From NCBI RefSeq assembly GCF_037042905.1, contig NC_087257.1, forward strand, positions 19,612,001 through 19,676,000: a DNA stretch of 64,000 nt, in the 5' to 3' direction. This DNA comes from Lytechinus pictus (taxonomy: Eukaryota > Echinodermata > Echinoidea > Temnopleuroida > Toxopneustidae). A model generated the notes under the pieces. The model had not been told where the DNA came from, did not search any database, and was given only the letters and a program-made list of their open reading frames with translations. The translations under genes and the position numbers were made by a program. Shown piece by piece: positions 36,691 to 49,600 of the stretch; positions within the stretch are counted from its first letter, which is position 1, and each line of letters opens with the position of its first letter.

Positions 36691-37306
36691 ATGCATGGTT
36701 ACACAGTTCCCGCCCTTTTTAACGTCTCCTCTTCACATTACAATCTGATTTATTTTTTAAATGTTCTGTTAGTGTGCTCTTTGTTACCACTGCCCCCCAC
36801 CTATGTCCTAGATAAAAATGTCACCCATGTACTTAGTAAACCTTTTCTTATTATATTATGAGCGATAAATTATTCTAGTCGTCTATGTTTACTTTGTCCT
36901 CCTTGTTTAAAGATCTAATTTCATGTCACAAAGCAGGTAAATTTGAATATAATATTACTTTTACATTTTGAGCGAGAAGGCAATGATATTTTGAGGTAGA
37001 TTTATTGTGACGAATTTGGCTGCAATAAAGTGCTAAGCCACAAATTCAAAATGTGATTAAAAATATCCTCTTGAAATCAACCAAAATGTTGACTAGTAAA
37101 TTTCTTCAACAGACTATTTAATCTTGAGTATTTAGAGGTTCTTAAAACAAAAGATTTGCCTTCTTGGACCATTAACCTGATTCATGGATTTTTTTCAAAC
37201 TTTCAAAAGCGATTATCTCAAAATGACTATTGTGTGGGTTAGCACTATATACTGCACCGACCCCCTCAATTATGAAATGCCGTAATTCCACAATTGCGTT
37301 ATCAAT

Positions 37307-37515
37307 ATGATGTCATCGGTAAAGACAAAGGTGGTAGTTTTCATGGTTTTATGCCTACCTTCATGTCTATACCTATTTCTGGCAGTCTGTGATTGGGACA
37401 CCGACATTTTGGAGGACGTTAGTTGTTCAAAACAAACAAATCATCTATCATTTGTTAATCCATGCAATGAAGTTTTAACGAAATATACCCTACTATATGA
37501 CGCCAGGAAGGAAAT
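37307..37515 (+). CDS. Tentative secreted protein, exon 1
   Basis: Signal-like hydrophobic start, then CDWDTDILEDVSCSKQTN and FVNPCNEVLTKYTLLYDA. Unbroken ORF ending at a GTAAGA donor. Confidence 0.33.
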
Positions 37516-39778
37516 GTAAGAAAAATAATATACCCCCCCCCCCCCGTTGCTCTAACGATTCCAATTGATAACTATATTTTATGAATGTGTATGCCCTAAA
37601 ACATATATGAGGGCATGAAATGAAAATGTGTTTTAAAGGATCCTGCGATTTACATAAAATTTAATCTAGATCGGCTAGGTGGCCGATCAAAATAAATGTG
37701 GGGTGGGGGTTCTCACTCTCTCTTTGATACAATTTTTTTTTCAGTACATACAGTATGTGCTATAGTTTTAAGGAAATATGGTCTTTGTCAATAGCGTTCT
37801 GCTATCCATCCCCCTTAAAAAAGGATTGGTCAAAGCAACCAATCTTCTCCTCCTCCTCTTCTTTGCCTCCTTCCTCTTCTTCTTCTTCCAATAAACACAT
37901 GCTGCTAATAGTATAAATATCATTTTAAACTACTTCTATTTAAAGGGGAAGTTCACCCTGAAAAGGTTTTGTTGAAAAATAGCAGAAAAAAATAATGAAC
38001 AAAATTGGTAGAGGTTTGAGGAAAATCCAATAAATATTAAGAAGTTATCAAAAGGTTTTGATTTGTGACGTCAAAAACGAGCAGCTGCTCCAGATGTTAT
38101 GTAATATAAAATGCATGAATTTCACTTTTGTTAATGGTTCCTGATGACTTATTTTTGTTTTCTTTTCATGACCGGGTTTGAAATGACTTGTGTATTGATA
38201 TGATATACAAATGGTACAGTAAAAACCATTTTCAATTTTCTGACAAATGATATTTCATTGTTTTTTTAACCATTCGCTATGTAGAGATGCTGCTCGCATA
38301 TGACATCACAAATCAAATAATCAACATTCTAATTACTTATTAATTCTTTGATGGATTTTTCTCAAACTTTCAGCAATACTTTTTATTTTTTCTGCTATTT
38401 CTACAATAAAATATTTGTCAGGGTGAACTTCCCCTTTAATATTTTGGTAATCTGTTGCATACGAGTTACACATTAAGAGACTGACGTTTCAATGTCAAAT
38501 CAAGACTAACCACTCAAAACCTAGTTTAGATACTACAATCTTGCATGAAAAAAGGATGGCCACATTAACAATTTTCAATACAATTATCTTATTAAAAAAT
38601 GCTTCATCTTAAACAATGACTACCTCTGTCCTATTCAACTTGGCTAACACTAGACGAATAAAAAAGATCATGAATGCAAGTGTTAATCATTTGTGAAGAT
38701 TTCGTAGACCATATTTTATTCATATTTGTAATCACTGAAAATGTTAATTTGTCCAAAAATTTATCACTATCTCTCAAGATGTACTGTAAGTATGTTCCTA
38801 TCAAATTAGTCCATTAAATCCGGAATCGTTTTATTTTCATAATAAACCAATGCATTTCAAACAACACAACCATCTGCTTTTTTAAACAAGTGAAATGCAA
38901 ACACTCCCATTCCAATATAGTATATTGCATGTAAGGAGGGCACGATGCCTTCTTTAATATACATATGGGCTTAAATAAGTCGCATTTGTACTATGTATTT
39001 TGTGCCAATGCACGATAGAGCATATAATGCACAGGAAGAAAATCATATCATCGATATATACAAACCAAGAGTGCATATGAATGTCAATGTCACTAGGAAA
39101 ACAATCACATTATGATGCAAATAAATCTGGGACCGATTTCATAAAACTTGTTATAATAACAAATTAGCAATAACAGTTAAAAGCTACTGAAATCCTTCAG
39201 TATGATTGGCTGATAGTAAACTTATAAAAAGTATAACAAGTCTTTGTGAAATGGGACCTCAGCCCAGTATACTGTTGGGATACACAAGAGAATCATAAGG
39301 AAGGAGCTGTAACTCTCATAATTGACAGGTTCTAAAGCCAACAATGGTATTCATAATATACTATTCCACTTGGCTTTAAACTTCCATGCGGCATGCCCTT
39401 CTTCTGCCGAGGTGATTTTCGGAAGTCTGGTACCAATTTCAAATTACAGACAAAGTAGTTATATTGCAATATGAATTATAAAGCTCATGAATGGTTGTGT
39501 TACAAATAGGACACAGAACTAGTAGTTTCTCAAATTTAGCAGGATGCCCATCTCATAACTTGGGCACGAGAGTCAATCAAATGAAAATGAGATTTTTACA
39601 AATACTCAATATTTCAGTACCGGTACGTTCCAATCATTTGGGCACATTTCAATGTCTTGTCATATTCCACGATTGTGCATGTTCCCATATTCTTTTTTTT
39701 TCTTTTCGCAGTGGAAAAAATATAAAATTACAAAAGTGTGCATTCGCTTATGAAACACATTACACATTTGACAATTAA
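37307..39778 (+). CDS. Tentative two-exon small secreted protein (gene span)
   Basis: Unrecognised. Exon 1 (37307-37515) starts MMSSVKTKVVVFMVLCLPSC, a signal-peptide-like N-terminus, and runs to LLYDARKE with a phase-2 donor AT|GTAAGA. A very strong acceptor (TTTTTTTTTCTTTTCGCAG) at 39711 opens exon 2 (39712-39778) in matching phase: IGKNIKLQKCAFAYETHY then TFDN and a stop. The product would be 91 residues, with four cysteines after the signal. AATAAA follows at about 39839. The 2.2 kb intron holds a MITE. The join is inference from frame and splice sites only. A chance ORF remains possible. Confidence 0.3.
37940..38439. mobile_element. MITE with perfect TTAAAGGGGAAGTTCACCCT termini
   Basis: A ~22 bp perfect terminal inverted repeat ends at AGGGTGAACTTCCCCTTTAA. 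500 bp, AT-rich, no ORF. Degraded relatives start at about 58855 and 62768. Confidence 0.85.
39129..39258. mobile_element. Short MITE, GGGACC/TTTCATAAAACTTGTTAT termini
   Basis: The left TTTCATAAAACTTGTTAT matches in inverse the right ATAACAAGTCTTTGTGAAAT. About 130 bp. Confidence 0.65.
39712..39778 (+). CDS. Tentative secreted protein, exon 2
   Basis: Follows a long pyrimidine tract and CAG. 22 codons including the stop, in phase with exon 1. Confidence 0.28.
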
Positions 39779-39839
39779 TAAGAATTCATTAAAAGTGACA
39801 GAGAACGGTTGCAGAGATACAATGTTCTGTTGCTTTAAA

Positions 39840-40660
39840 AATAAATTTAACCCGTCAATTCATGTGTTGTATTATCTAACTACCTAGGTTAACAGATGCA
39901 AATTAGCGGGTAACTCCTTAGTGGTGTCGATTATGGCACCAAAAAGAAAGCAGCTTGACTCCATTCCTTCCTTACTCTATCCTGGATACACTGTAATGCC
40001 ATCAAGGAAGATTGCACCATAAATTTCTGATTGTCTGATTCTTGAATATCATGGAATTGTAATAATTTTGTCTGACACATATTCATATAACAGACCCATT
40101 TTATAAAACAAATGATGTACAGTATTCACACAACAGTCCCATTCCATAAAACAAATGATGTATATAAGCTTACACCTCTTACCTTTTGCACTATTCCATT
40201 TACCACCTTGCACTTTAAGTGCCAATTTGCTGTACTTAAACCTTTTCTGAATACTGTAGTTTGTGACAGCGGAAAGCTGTAGAATTAAATAAACACACCT
40301 CACTTTTTTATGGAAAGAACAAGAAATAATATATTATTCACTCTTAGTGATCAAAACAAAGCAATCATCACATCATATCTTATCAACTTGCAAATAATTA
40401 GAATGAAATCTTTACACGTATAAAATCAATCAAAATATACATAAGTACCGGTAATCAATAATACATGTACACACTATGAGTTGACAATAAAACAGCACAC
40501 TTTCTACAGAACTACATCTGTATCTCTATCCACATGAAGTTAGAGGCATAGGCCTGAATTAAAATGGTCAGAAACAAACATTTCAAGCATTATCGTTTGA
40601 TTCATGAAAGGCTTGAGTAGATCAGAGAAGGCTGGATGGAGTCTGCAGGTGGAGTTGGAG
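39840..40660. other. No supported gene
   Basis: AT-rich. A short internal duplication (ACAGACCCATTTTATAAAAC / ACAGTCCCATTCCATAAAAC, about 40091 and 40131). No gene. Confidence 0.5.
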
Positions 40661-40662
40661 AG

Positions 40663-40880
40663 CTGGGGGGTGTTTCACAAAGATTTAAGTATTACTTAAG
40701 TCGCACTTAAATGCCGACACGTACATGATATGCAACGTGCGATCTCATTGATAGATACGCATTAGTGCGCGTCCTCATGACACGATCTGACCAATGCGGT
40801 CAAGCCTTTCATACTGTACGCAGCTCGGTATTTAAGTGCGACTCTAAGTCTTACTTAAATCTTTGTGAAACACCCCCCAG
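40663..40880. mobile_element. MITE with CTGGGGGGTGTTTCACAAAG termini
   Basis: The left end CTGGGGGGTGTTTCACAAAG is perfectly matched in inverse by CTTTGTGAAACACCCCCCAG. The inverted match continues through ATTTAAGTATTACTTAAGTC. 218 bp. Confidence 0.9.
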
Positions 40881-40899
40881 GAGTGGGAGAGAAAACTCC

Positions 40900-41560
40900 C
40901 AGCTTTGCTAAATACTATAGTTTGTAACAGCCTTCTCTTATCTACTCAAATCCTCTCTTACCTCTCCAACTCAACCAGACTTCTACGCAAGCCTCTCTAC
41001 TCAAGCTTTATACTCCTGGTTTACACTCCATTCCAAAGGATACTTACTTTCTAACTTCCATTTTCTCGCCTCTCCACTTCACTTCTACTTCTATCCACTT
41101 TTATCTCGGTCCTTTCCAGGACTTTACACATGGTGTACCGTAAACCACTTCTGCGATGGTTCATACCACCAGGCAAACCTTCAAACATCATCCTTGAACC
41201 AGCTTTATAGATATATATATAAATATGAAAGACAATTACAAACACCAAAAATATGTAGAGATATTTCAGCCACATCTTTTGTGTTTGCATCTGTCTTTCC
41301 CATTTGTTTCTCAAAACTGAAACAGAAAACTTTTTATACACACACACACACTGAAAAATAATGCATGAAATGTGCACAAACCATGGCAAATAACACACCA
41401 CCTTGGTGAATTCAGGCCATTGTGTTTCTACATGCAGGCTCAAGCACCTACTGCACGCTACAAAGAGAACTAAATTTATAACTACATATTAGTAGTAACA
41501 GATCAACGTGGTGACACAAGGGCCGCATGTCCCCTTTATATTTGAGAATTGCCCAATGAA
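40900..41560. other. No supported gene; CT-rich stretch and (CA)n
   Basis: CTCTCTTA/CTACTCAAAT-like words at 40930-41110 and (CA)n at 41338-41352. A 130-codon minus-strand ORF spans these low-complexity parts and is not supported. Confidence 0.45.
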
Positions 41561-41569
41561 ATACAGTGA

Positions 41570-41735
41570 AACCTGTCTATAGTGACCACCACATGGAAAT
41601 AAATGTGGCCTTTAGACAGGTGGCTGCTATAGACAGGTTCTTATACACACAATCTTCCTCCATGGGATTCGGTTTTAGTGGTCACTATAGGCAGATGACC
41701 ACTATAGACAGGTGGCCACTAACACAGGTTTGACT
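41570..41735. repeat. Short degenerate repeat of a CTATAGACAGGTGGCC motif
   Basis: Units CTGTCTATAGTGACCACC, TAGACAGGTGGCTGCTATAG, CACTATAGGCAGATGACC and CACTATAGACAGGTGGCC alternate, partly as inverted copies. Confidence 0.6.
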
Positions 41736-42109
41736 GTACATATTTATGGCTAAATCTAAGAAAATTGCCATCTGGGCTCCCTTTTTTTTTTTTTTTGCTA
41801 TTTGGCAATATGTGTCCCCTTTATTTCCAAAGGACTAACAGATAAACCAACATCCATTAGGTCTACTCAGCATGCGGTTGTAAAGTAATAAATAAATCAT
41901 AGTTAACGGCAGAAAAAAAATAAAACAGCTTTATCAGTTTATTATAATATAGAGGTATAATTCTGACAAACCCTGTCTAAATGGTACAAACATCTGATAT
42001 ATTACAAAAAGAGAGATTTCTCAAGGTTCTGAATTCAGCTTATTAGACTTTACAGAGTGTATAAAGCTAAGAAAAATATATATTTTCAGGGGCTACTTTT
42101 CACAACTTA

Positions 42110-42240
42110 GTGCAGAAATCTGTAACATTGGATAAGCTTTAACATTGCAGTGAATGGAGGGTTTCCCAGGGCTCTTTTAAGTATCTCCGGGGGGGGGGGG
42201 GGGGATTGGCCCGAACCCCCGTGTAATGTTTTCCCTGGCT
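42110..42240. repeat. Repeat related to the pair at 44683-44965
   Basis: GGGCTCTTTTAAGTATCTCC, a poly(G) run, then GGCCCGAACCCCCGTGTAAT, matching the ends of the 44.7-44.97 kb units. Confidence 0.5.
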
Positions 42241-42784
42241 AATATGATATACCAATAGTGATATCAACGCAAAATATGCAGTGAGAATTAAATAATATGT
42301 TATTCACAATAATTTAGCAAACAAAGATAATGGCATCAGTGGATGGGGAGGGGTACATTTCTCATCGAGACCTTACAAACCTCATAAACAGTGTACATGG
42401 TATCAGCATTTTATCAATAAAGGTGGAAGAGAGTATCTAAAAAGTATAACACATAATAGTTTTCATGCAATGATCTTTTTCACAGCTAATAGCCAGTACA
42501 GGAATTCATACTATTGAATTCAGTTAAAGTCACCCCTTCAAAATATTTGTGCAGATAACTCATAGAAAATTAACTGCATTTCATATTTTGTGAAAATCGA
42601 ATGAAGAAAAGACAAGGAGAACCAGCTAGATGACCCCTCCCCCCACCCCCCCCCCTCCTCCGCTCATGCAACTACAGTGTAGCTATGGCTACGTGAATGC
42701 ACATACAGCCCCTTGCACAGGAAATGATGATTTGGCAATAAGATCGATCGGTATTAATGATGATAATGATAATAACGGTATATT

Positions 42785-42985
42785 TACCCAGGGTAGCCAC
42801 TTCAGTTTTAAAAAATGTTCTCCCAGCGGACCCTGCTATTATTACTACGTGGCTGAGCTAGGCTACCGATTAAGGTGCACACAGCTTTTTGAGGAATTAC
42901 TTCCTGCCGGTACCCATTTACCTCACCTGAGTTGAGTGCAGCACAGTTTGGATAAATTTCTTGCTGAAGGTATTAATCAATTTTT
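42785..42985 (-). mobile_element. SINE body fragment
   Basis: The minus strand has TTCAGCAAGAAATTTATCC, then AGGTGAGGTAAATGGGTACC and CAAAAAGCTGTGTGCACC, the SINE body shared with 26.0 and 46.1 kb. Confidence 0.75.
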
Positions 42986-43066
42986 ACACAGCTGGTTGCT
43001 CGAAATGAGTAACCCATTTTGATCACCTAAATGAATACATTCATAGTTTGTCTTACATTCAAAACC

Positions 43067-43475
43067 AATGAGTGATTTCAAGCATGGTTTTTACCTCTCT
43101 TTTTTTTGTATCATGCAAATTCTCACATATGCCCAAGACTTTAAATAAAGCTGCATGGACCTGGGACAATCTAACAAGGAGCCGAGATATCAATAATGTG
43201 ATTATTTTCGGTAAACTATTACGATGTTGGAGCAAGGGAAGATAAAGTCAGTTAAAGGAATAATTGTTTGTTGCTGTAAAATAGGAAAACGGCATTAAAA
43301 ACTGACATATTAAAGCTTTTTGGCATGCACTCATCGAAGTAAAATCACATGCTTGAATAGAGTGCTAATATGAAACAATATACAGAACCAAGAATACAAT
43401 GGACGCTAAATGACGAGCTGTGATTGGGTGTCAATTAAGCTTTGAAGACCAATACCATGCTTGAAATCACCCATT
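43067..43475. mobile_element. MITE in the 3' flank of the transporter gene
   Basis: AATGAGTGATTTCAAGCATG at the left is matched in inverse by CATGCTTGAAATCACCCATT at the right. About 409 bp, ending 36 bases short of the transporter stop codon on this strand, so probably in its 3' UTR. Confidence 0.7.
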
Positions 43476-43510
43476 AAGGAGACCACGTTGAGATCTAGGT
43501 CTGCCATCTT

Positions 43511-43628
43511 TTACTTTGGAGCATCGAGATTTTCGCTGCTTCCTTTGGCTCCACCATCTTCCTCTGCCTGTAGCTGCTGCTGCCACATATCAGCATAAAC
43601 TCCATTTATTCCTAATAGCTCTTCATGC
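43511..43628 (-). CDS. ABCB6-like: Transporter last exon, with stop codon
   Basis: Acceptor TTGTTTTGACAG. Encodes [20 protein letters not shown], then [10 protein letters not shown] and SSENLDAPK with a TAA stop. Matches the C-terminal helix of ABCB6 (GVYADMWQ). Confidence 0.92.
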
Positions 43629-46600
43629 CTGTCAAAACAATAAGATATTATTAAAGTATCGTTCATTTCTGCTCAGAATTATTTTGGTTTTGAAAATGTT
43701 AGGAGAAAACAGTTCCTTTCAATCAAGACCATAGCTTCACACAGATTCTGAACTGAACTGCACACACAGTAGAAATTTATGTCTACTTCTACTATTCTAT
43801 TTCACTTATTAATTTTACATAAGAAAATAAAACTATGTACAGATTATTAAAAATGGAAATCCCAAGCTGATTAAAACAATATAAATATGAAACCAAAATA
43901 TACAAATATTAGATTAAGAAATATGGTTAAAATAACAATGAAAAATGGATCATCCATAAAAGCGAATGAAGCTTGATAAATTAGATGCACAAAAACGCAC
44001 AAGAATTATGACTAAACCACTTTCAAAATGGAATCGGACTCGACCACAAACGCCCAGACACAAAAATCCAAATCCACCCGCCAAAAACCAACACATACCA
44101 GGCAGTATGTCAAACATTGAATGCCCGACATAGCAACATTCAAAGCATATGATCCACACCACCATTGCAATATGCAGACACACCCAACGGGTGAACAGAT
44201 CCACCTGCGCTTAGGCGCCCGACAATATTCCACGCGCTCAAATCCAATCAATATAACGCAATGTATATAATCGATGAGATCAAGAACTTTAATAATACAA
44301 TCACATGATATTCATTCGTAAAACAAGTTTAATTTTAATTTTGATTGACATACACATCCAGTGTTCACACCATCAATCCTACCTACCTTCCATTCTCTAT
44401 GATGATACCATCCTGTAGCACGAGGATCTTATCAGCATTAATGATAGTCGAGAGTCGATGAGCAACCACGATGGTCGTTCTCCCCTCGCATATATTTGAT
44501 AATGACATCTGGATGTTACGTTCTGTCTTCGTGTCCAATGCAGAGGTGGCCTGAGGGAGGATGTTATGTATGGATATATGTTATTATATGATAATATACG
44601 GTTATATGCCGATTCGTTAAAAAAAAAACGAAAAAGAAAAGTTGGAAACAAATCAGATGATCTTTAAAAAGTTGTGGTTTTTTTTAAGATGATCACTAAA
44701 CTGTGTAAACCTCAAATTGGCAACTTGGTTAGTAGACTGGTAATTTCAGGGACTCTTTTTAATTTTCAAGGGCTCTTTAGGGCGATTCGGGGGCAAATTC
44801 GCCCAAGCCCCTAAGTAAGTTTTTTTTTAAAATAAGATCACTAAACTGTGTAAACCTCAAATTGGCATCTCAGTTAGTAATTTCAGGGGCTCTTTTTAGT
44901 TTTCAAGGGCTCTTTAGGGCAATTCGGGGGCATATTCGCCCGAACCCCCATGTAATTTTTGCCCTGTTTCCCATATATACTCACCTCATCTAACAGTACA
45001 AAATCAGGAGCTTTGAGTATGGTTCTAGCAATAGCGACTCTCTGTTTCTCACCTCCACTCAATTTAAGACCTCTCTCACCTACCACGGTACCATAACCTG
45101 CAACAAAACAGCAGCATTTTATAAATATAATCATATACCATTTATTTAATAATGTTAATAATAATTTAGGATTTGTATAGTGCATGTATCCACCTTGCTA
45201 GGTGCTCAAAGGCACTCCTGTATTACAGACCTGCCAACCTCTGGGAATGAAAAACTGTATTATTCCCCCAAAATATTTCATAATAAAATGCGTGGCACAC
45301 TCGCTCATCGCGGTACTCAAGCTGCATGCAAGCTAAAATGCGCACTGTTCTTGCAGATGAAAAAAAAAATTTAAACGTGTATATCTCACCCTGGTTTTAA
45401 TAAAATGATTGAAAAAAAAACAAGTTACCTGAAATTACATTGATCTAATAACCATATTTGTGTAAGTTTTATGAAAGAGACATATAGAGATGATTTTTCT
45501 CAATAAATTACAATTTTGTAAAAAAAAAAATTATTTTTTAAAGAAAAAACGTACTGCCATATTTTGGTTGCAAAAACGTACTGGTTGGCAGGTCTGGTAT
45601 TACCCTGGCTAAGCTAGTCTACCGATTCCGGTGCGCACAGCTTTTTGAGGAATAAGCCAGTTCACGGTTAGCTCATGATCAACTTTTCCCAAATGACCTT
45701 TGTGATTTTTCATTAGGATAAGCACTACCATTTTCAAATGTAGATGTTGCGTAAGCTTTACCGGTAGAGTATTCAAATTCTAAGAACAAAAGGCATTGTA
45801 TAGACCAGGTGACTAGAATAGTACATCAGGGATAAAGTTTGGAAATCTGTTTTATTGTCTAGCTTTGGCACATTTGACTATTGTTTAGGCTACTGCCAAA
45901 TACCAGTGATTATGAAGGCTCTATTTATTACTCTTCAGCTTGGATGTGAAAAAATGAACATTTTGAAAGGAATACATGAATAATCATCAAATCACAAATG
46001 CCTATGTCAGTGAATTTGAAAGCCACCTTCATGGTTTATCTCAAATGACCCTTTTCTGCTCGTGCGCAGTTTACAACAGTGAACAGGCTTATTACTTCCT
46101 GCCGGTACCCATTTACCTCACCTGGGTTGAGTGCAGCACAATGTGGGTGAATTTCTTGCTGAAGGAAAACATGCCATGGATTGGAATCGAACCCACGTCT
46201 TTCAGAATGAAAGACGATTGAATATAATAATTCAATAGCATCATTTACATTATGGGATAATCTATATCATACACCATGTAAAGATTCACTCACTTGATAA
46301 TATCGTTTTACATTATGATATACTCTCTATCATATACCATATACATGTAGTGTGAATTCAATCATTCAATAGCATCATTATACATTGGGAAATAAACTCC
46401 CATCATATACCATGTGTTAACATTCAATCATTTGAATGAAATATTCATTTTTCTCCAACAATTCCTCAAGGGTAACACAGCAACTGCTGCGTTATGCCTG
46501 CTTGCAGGCAGTCCGGGCGGGATTTGAACCCACGACCTCTGGATTACTAGACCAGTGTAATAACCACTAGACCACCGGCGTGCCCTTACTGATCTTGGTT

Positions 46601-49600
46601 CAAGCTATCCCATGTATTAGATATCAAATCAAAGGAATAATTATTCAACACTGCTGTGTGAGGTACATATAGTTTCTGTGTTATCCTTGTGGTATTGTTG
46701 GAGAATAATGAATATCTCATTACTTGTCTTTATCACCTAACGAATAATTATTCCTTTGATTAGATATATTTACATATTAAAAATGATGAAATGCCAAGCT
46801 ATACTTGCCTTCTGGGAAAGATTCAATCCTTGTATGTATGTCAGCCGCCCTGGCTGCTTCCTCCACCTCTTCCGTTTCGCATTGCACTTTGCCATATCGG
46901 ATATTATACCTGAAGGAGCAGCGAAATATAATCAACTCAGGAAATAAATGAGGGCAAGAGGCAATTTTGCCCTCACAACCACCTAAATAGCCCCTAAAAT
47001 TCCCCCAAAATGCATGCTATGGGGTGACCATTCTTTCAAGAGTCGCCCAAAATCTGTCACAAGAATTATTCAATATAATTTAGAAAATCAATATTCTATC
47101 TGGCAAAATATGATATTTGCTTTTACTGCATAACTGCTTGTTGCCCCTAAAATGTAGCCCTTAAAATAAAAGAAATTGCCCCTGAAATTCTGCAATCCTC
47201 CCAATGTTAAAAAAAGGAATAGCCCCTTAAAAAAAGAAAATCATTTCCTATCCTGCTGGTATTGCATTCTTTCAAGTATTTTGACCTTTAATTTCATGTC
47301 TAAATCACAATCACTTCTACCAATAAATGTTCAAAATCTATGATCCTTGCAAATATCTGCTGGAGTTTCTATAATGTGCAACCTTAATTCATTCATTATA
47401 CACACCAGTTTGTTGTCTTGAAGACAATGCATATTCTAGTTTATGACAACATTTTGGGGGTCTTTTGAATAGCCCAAGCAGGAATATACTCCACACCTAA
47501 CTTCTAAAAAATCCATATAATAACCTCTGTGACCTTTTACATTTGGCAGTGTGACCCCAAAGACTGCTCAGATCGTCCCCACTCATATATGCATACATTA
47601 TCTAATTTCGAAAGAGGTCACTAAAAAGGTTCTTCCATTATTGTGGGAAATAGAAATGTTCAGGTATTTAATTACAATTGTGACCTTTGACCTTGTGATC
47701 CCAAAAGAACACAAAAGGGAAGGATGAATAGACAGGAAACCCAAAAGCATAATGCGCCCCCTCCACACACACACACACACACAACTGCCTACGGTGGACA
47801 CAGGCATAAAAATGCAAAAGCAAAAACATGAATCCTATGTTTTTTCTAGAGTTTCATTAACAGCATAAGATTTAGAATACTCAATACAACCCATAACTAC
47901 TGTTATTCATATATTGTCACAATAAATAATGTTTGTAATGCAAACACAAAAGCAGCCCAGTCATTAGGAACACTTTTACTGTAATAAAAGTTTTTTTCTT
48001 GAATGTCCCATTATGGAGTACAATATTGCAATAAACAATTCACAATAATTAATTTCATGCCTAGTGGGTGTTTCATAAAGCTGTTCAGAAGTTTCAAGTG
48101 ACATAACGACTGATGACCCTTTTTAGGAGCTAAATCAAAACCAATAAAAATCTGTTGGATATCATTTCCCACAAGAACAGATCCCGTCGATCGTAAAGTT
48201 GCTAGTAACTTACAAATACCTTTATGAAACGCCCACAAGGTACATGTAGCAATTTCTGAAATAATACAAACCTGATATCATTATTAAATAGAACAGTGTC
48301 TTGTGGAACCACGCCTATCACTTTCCTCAAGGAACTTTGTGCTACCTGTAAATCAAAGAGAAAAAAAAAAAACACTGTGGTATAATCTTAGTAAGGAGGA
48401 AATTTATTTTTGTTATCAAGCCAGACCTATGTTTGAAAATCTGTGTGAAATGGTGTTGAGGCAAAGATGCATTAACTCTTTACCCGCCACCGACAGAATC
48501 CCTCCTGCGCCACATTAATTTCAAGGTGCAACAGTAAGACGGGTTTTGCACGAGCTTTGCTAATTCAGCTCACCAATAGCTTTTGATTCGTTTATTGTAA
48601 AGAAAAGCTTTGTGTATGCACAGTACAATGCGATGCACACATCACTTTTGTGTGAGTGTGTGTGAACAATAGACTTAATGTACTCTGTGTGTATTGTGAA
48701 TACAATGTGACTTGAGTCCAACTTTGCAGTCTGCTTTATGTGACTCTAGTCAAACAAAGCGGGCAAAGAGTTAACTTGGCACTAACATAAGGGATGGTGT
48801 TAAGAAAAATAACACCCTAATATCGTGACCATCTAGTTGATTTAACTAGAAAGAGAAGAGCGTGAACGAGAATGATACCTTACTTGTATCTTGACCATCT
48901 AGTATGATTTGGCTAAAAAGAGATGTGTGAATGAGGAACGAGTGATACCTTACTAATATCTTGACCATCTAGTCAATTTGACTAGAAAGAGATGAGCGTG
49001 AAAGAGAATGATACCTTACTTGTATCTTGACCATCTAGTATGATTTGGCTAAAAAGAGATGTGTGAATGAGGAACGAGTGATACCTTACTAATATCTTGA
49101 CCATCAAGTCTGATTTGACTAGACAGAGATGAGCGTGAAAGAGAATGATACCTTACTTGTATCTTGACCATCTAGTATGATTTGGCTAAAAAGAGATGTG
49201 TGCATGAGGAACGAGTGATACCTTACTAATATCTTGACCATCACGTCAATTTAACTAGAAAGAGATGAGCGTGAAAGAGAATGATACCTTACTTATATCT
49301 TGACCATCTAGTATGATTTGACTAAAAAGAGATGTGTGAAAGAGGACCGAGTGATACCTTACTAATATCTTGACCATCAAGTCTGATTTGACCTCCTTGT
49401 ACTTCATAGAATCTGAATAAAAGCCGGATGATTGTACTCTTACCAGCTCCTGATGGACCAACCTACATCACAACAAAATAAAACAAACAATGAACAAGAT
49501 GGACTTTCCACTGTGCTTCCACCATTGCCATATCTGAAACAATAACGCCTACAACATCTGAAATCTAAAAGAAAATTAATAAACCATTTGGATCGTCTTT

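Noticed and set aside
41051-41443. 130-codon minus-strand ORF
   Set aside because: Built over CT-rich and (CA)n sequence with no recognisable domain; downstream of the transporter stop.
43950-44251. Hydrophobic minus-strand ORFs
   Set aside because: They lie inside a transporter intron between two confirmed exons. The opposite strand weakly suggests retroelement coding, but not well enough to call.
46502-46582. tRNA-like sequence on the minus strand
   Set aside because: A and B boxes are present but the acceptor stem pairs poorly and a SINE body follows; judged a tRNA-derived SINE.
48816-49357. Regular direct repeats that could suggest a CRISPR-like array
   Set aside because: Repeat and spacer are all the same tandem unit derived from an exon-intron boundary in a eukaryotic gene; no unique spacers.
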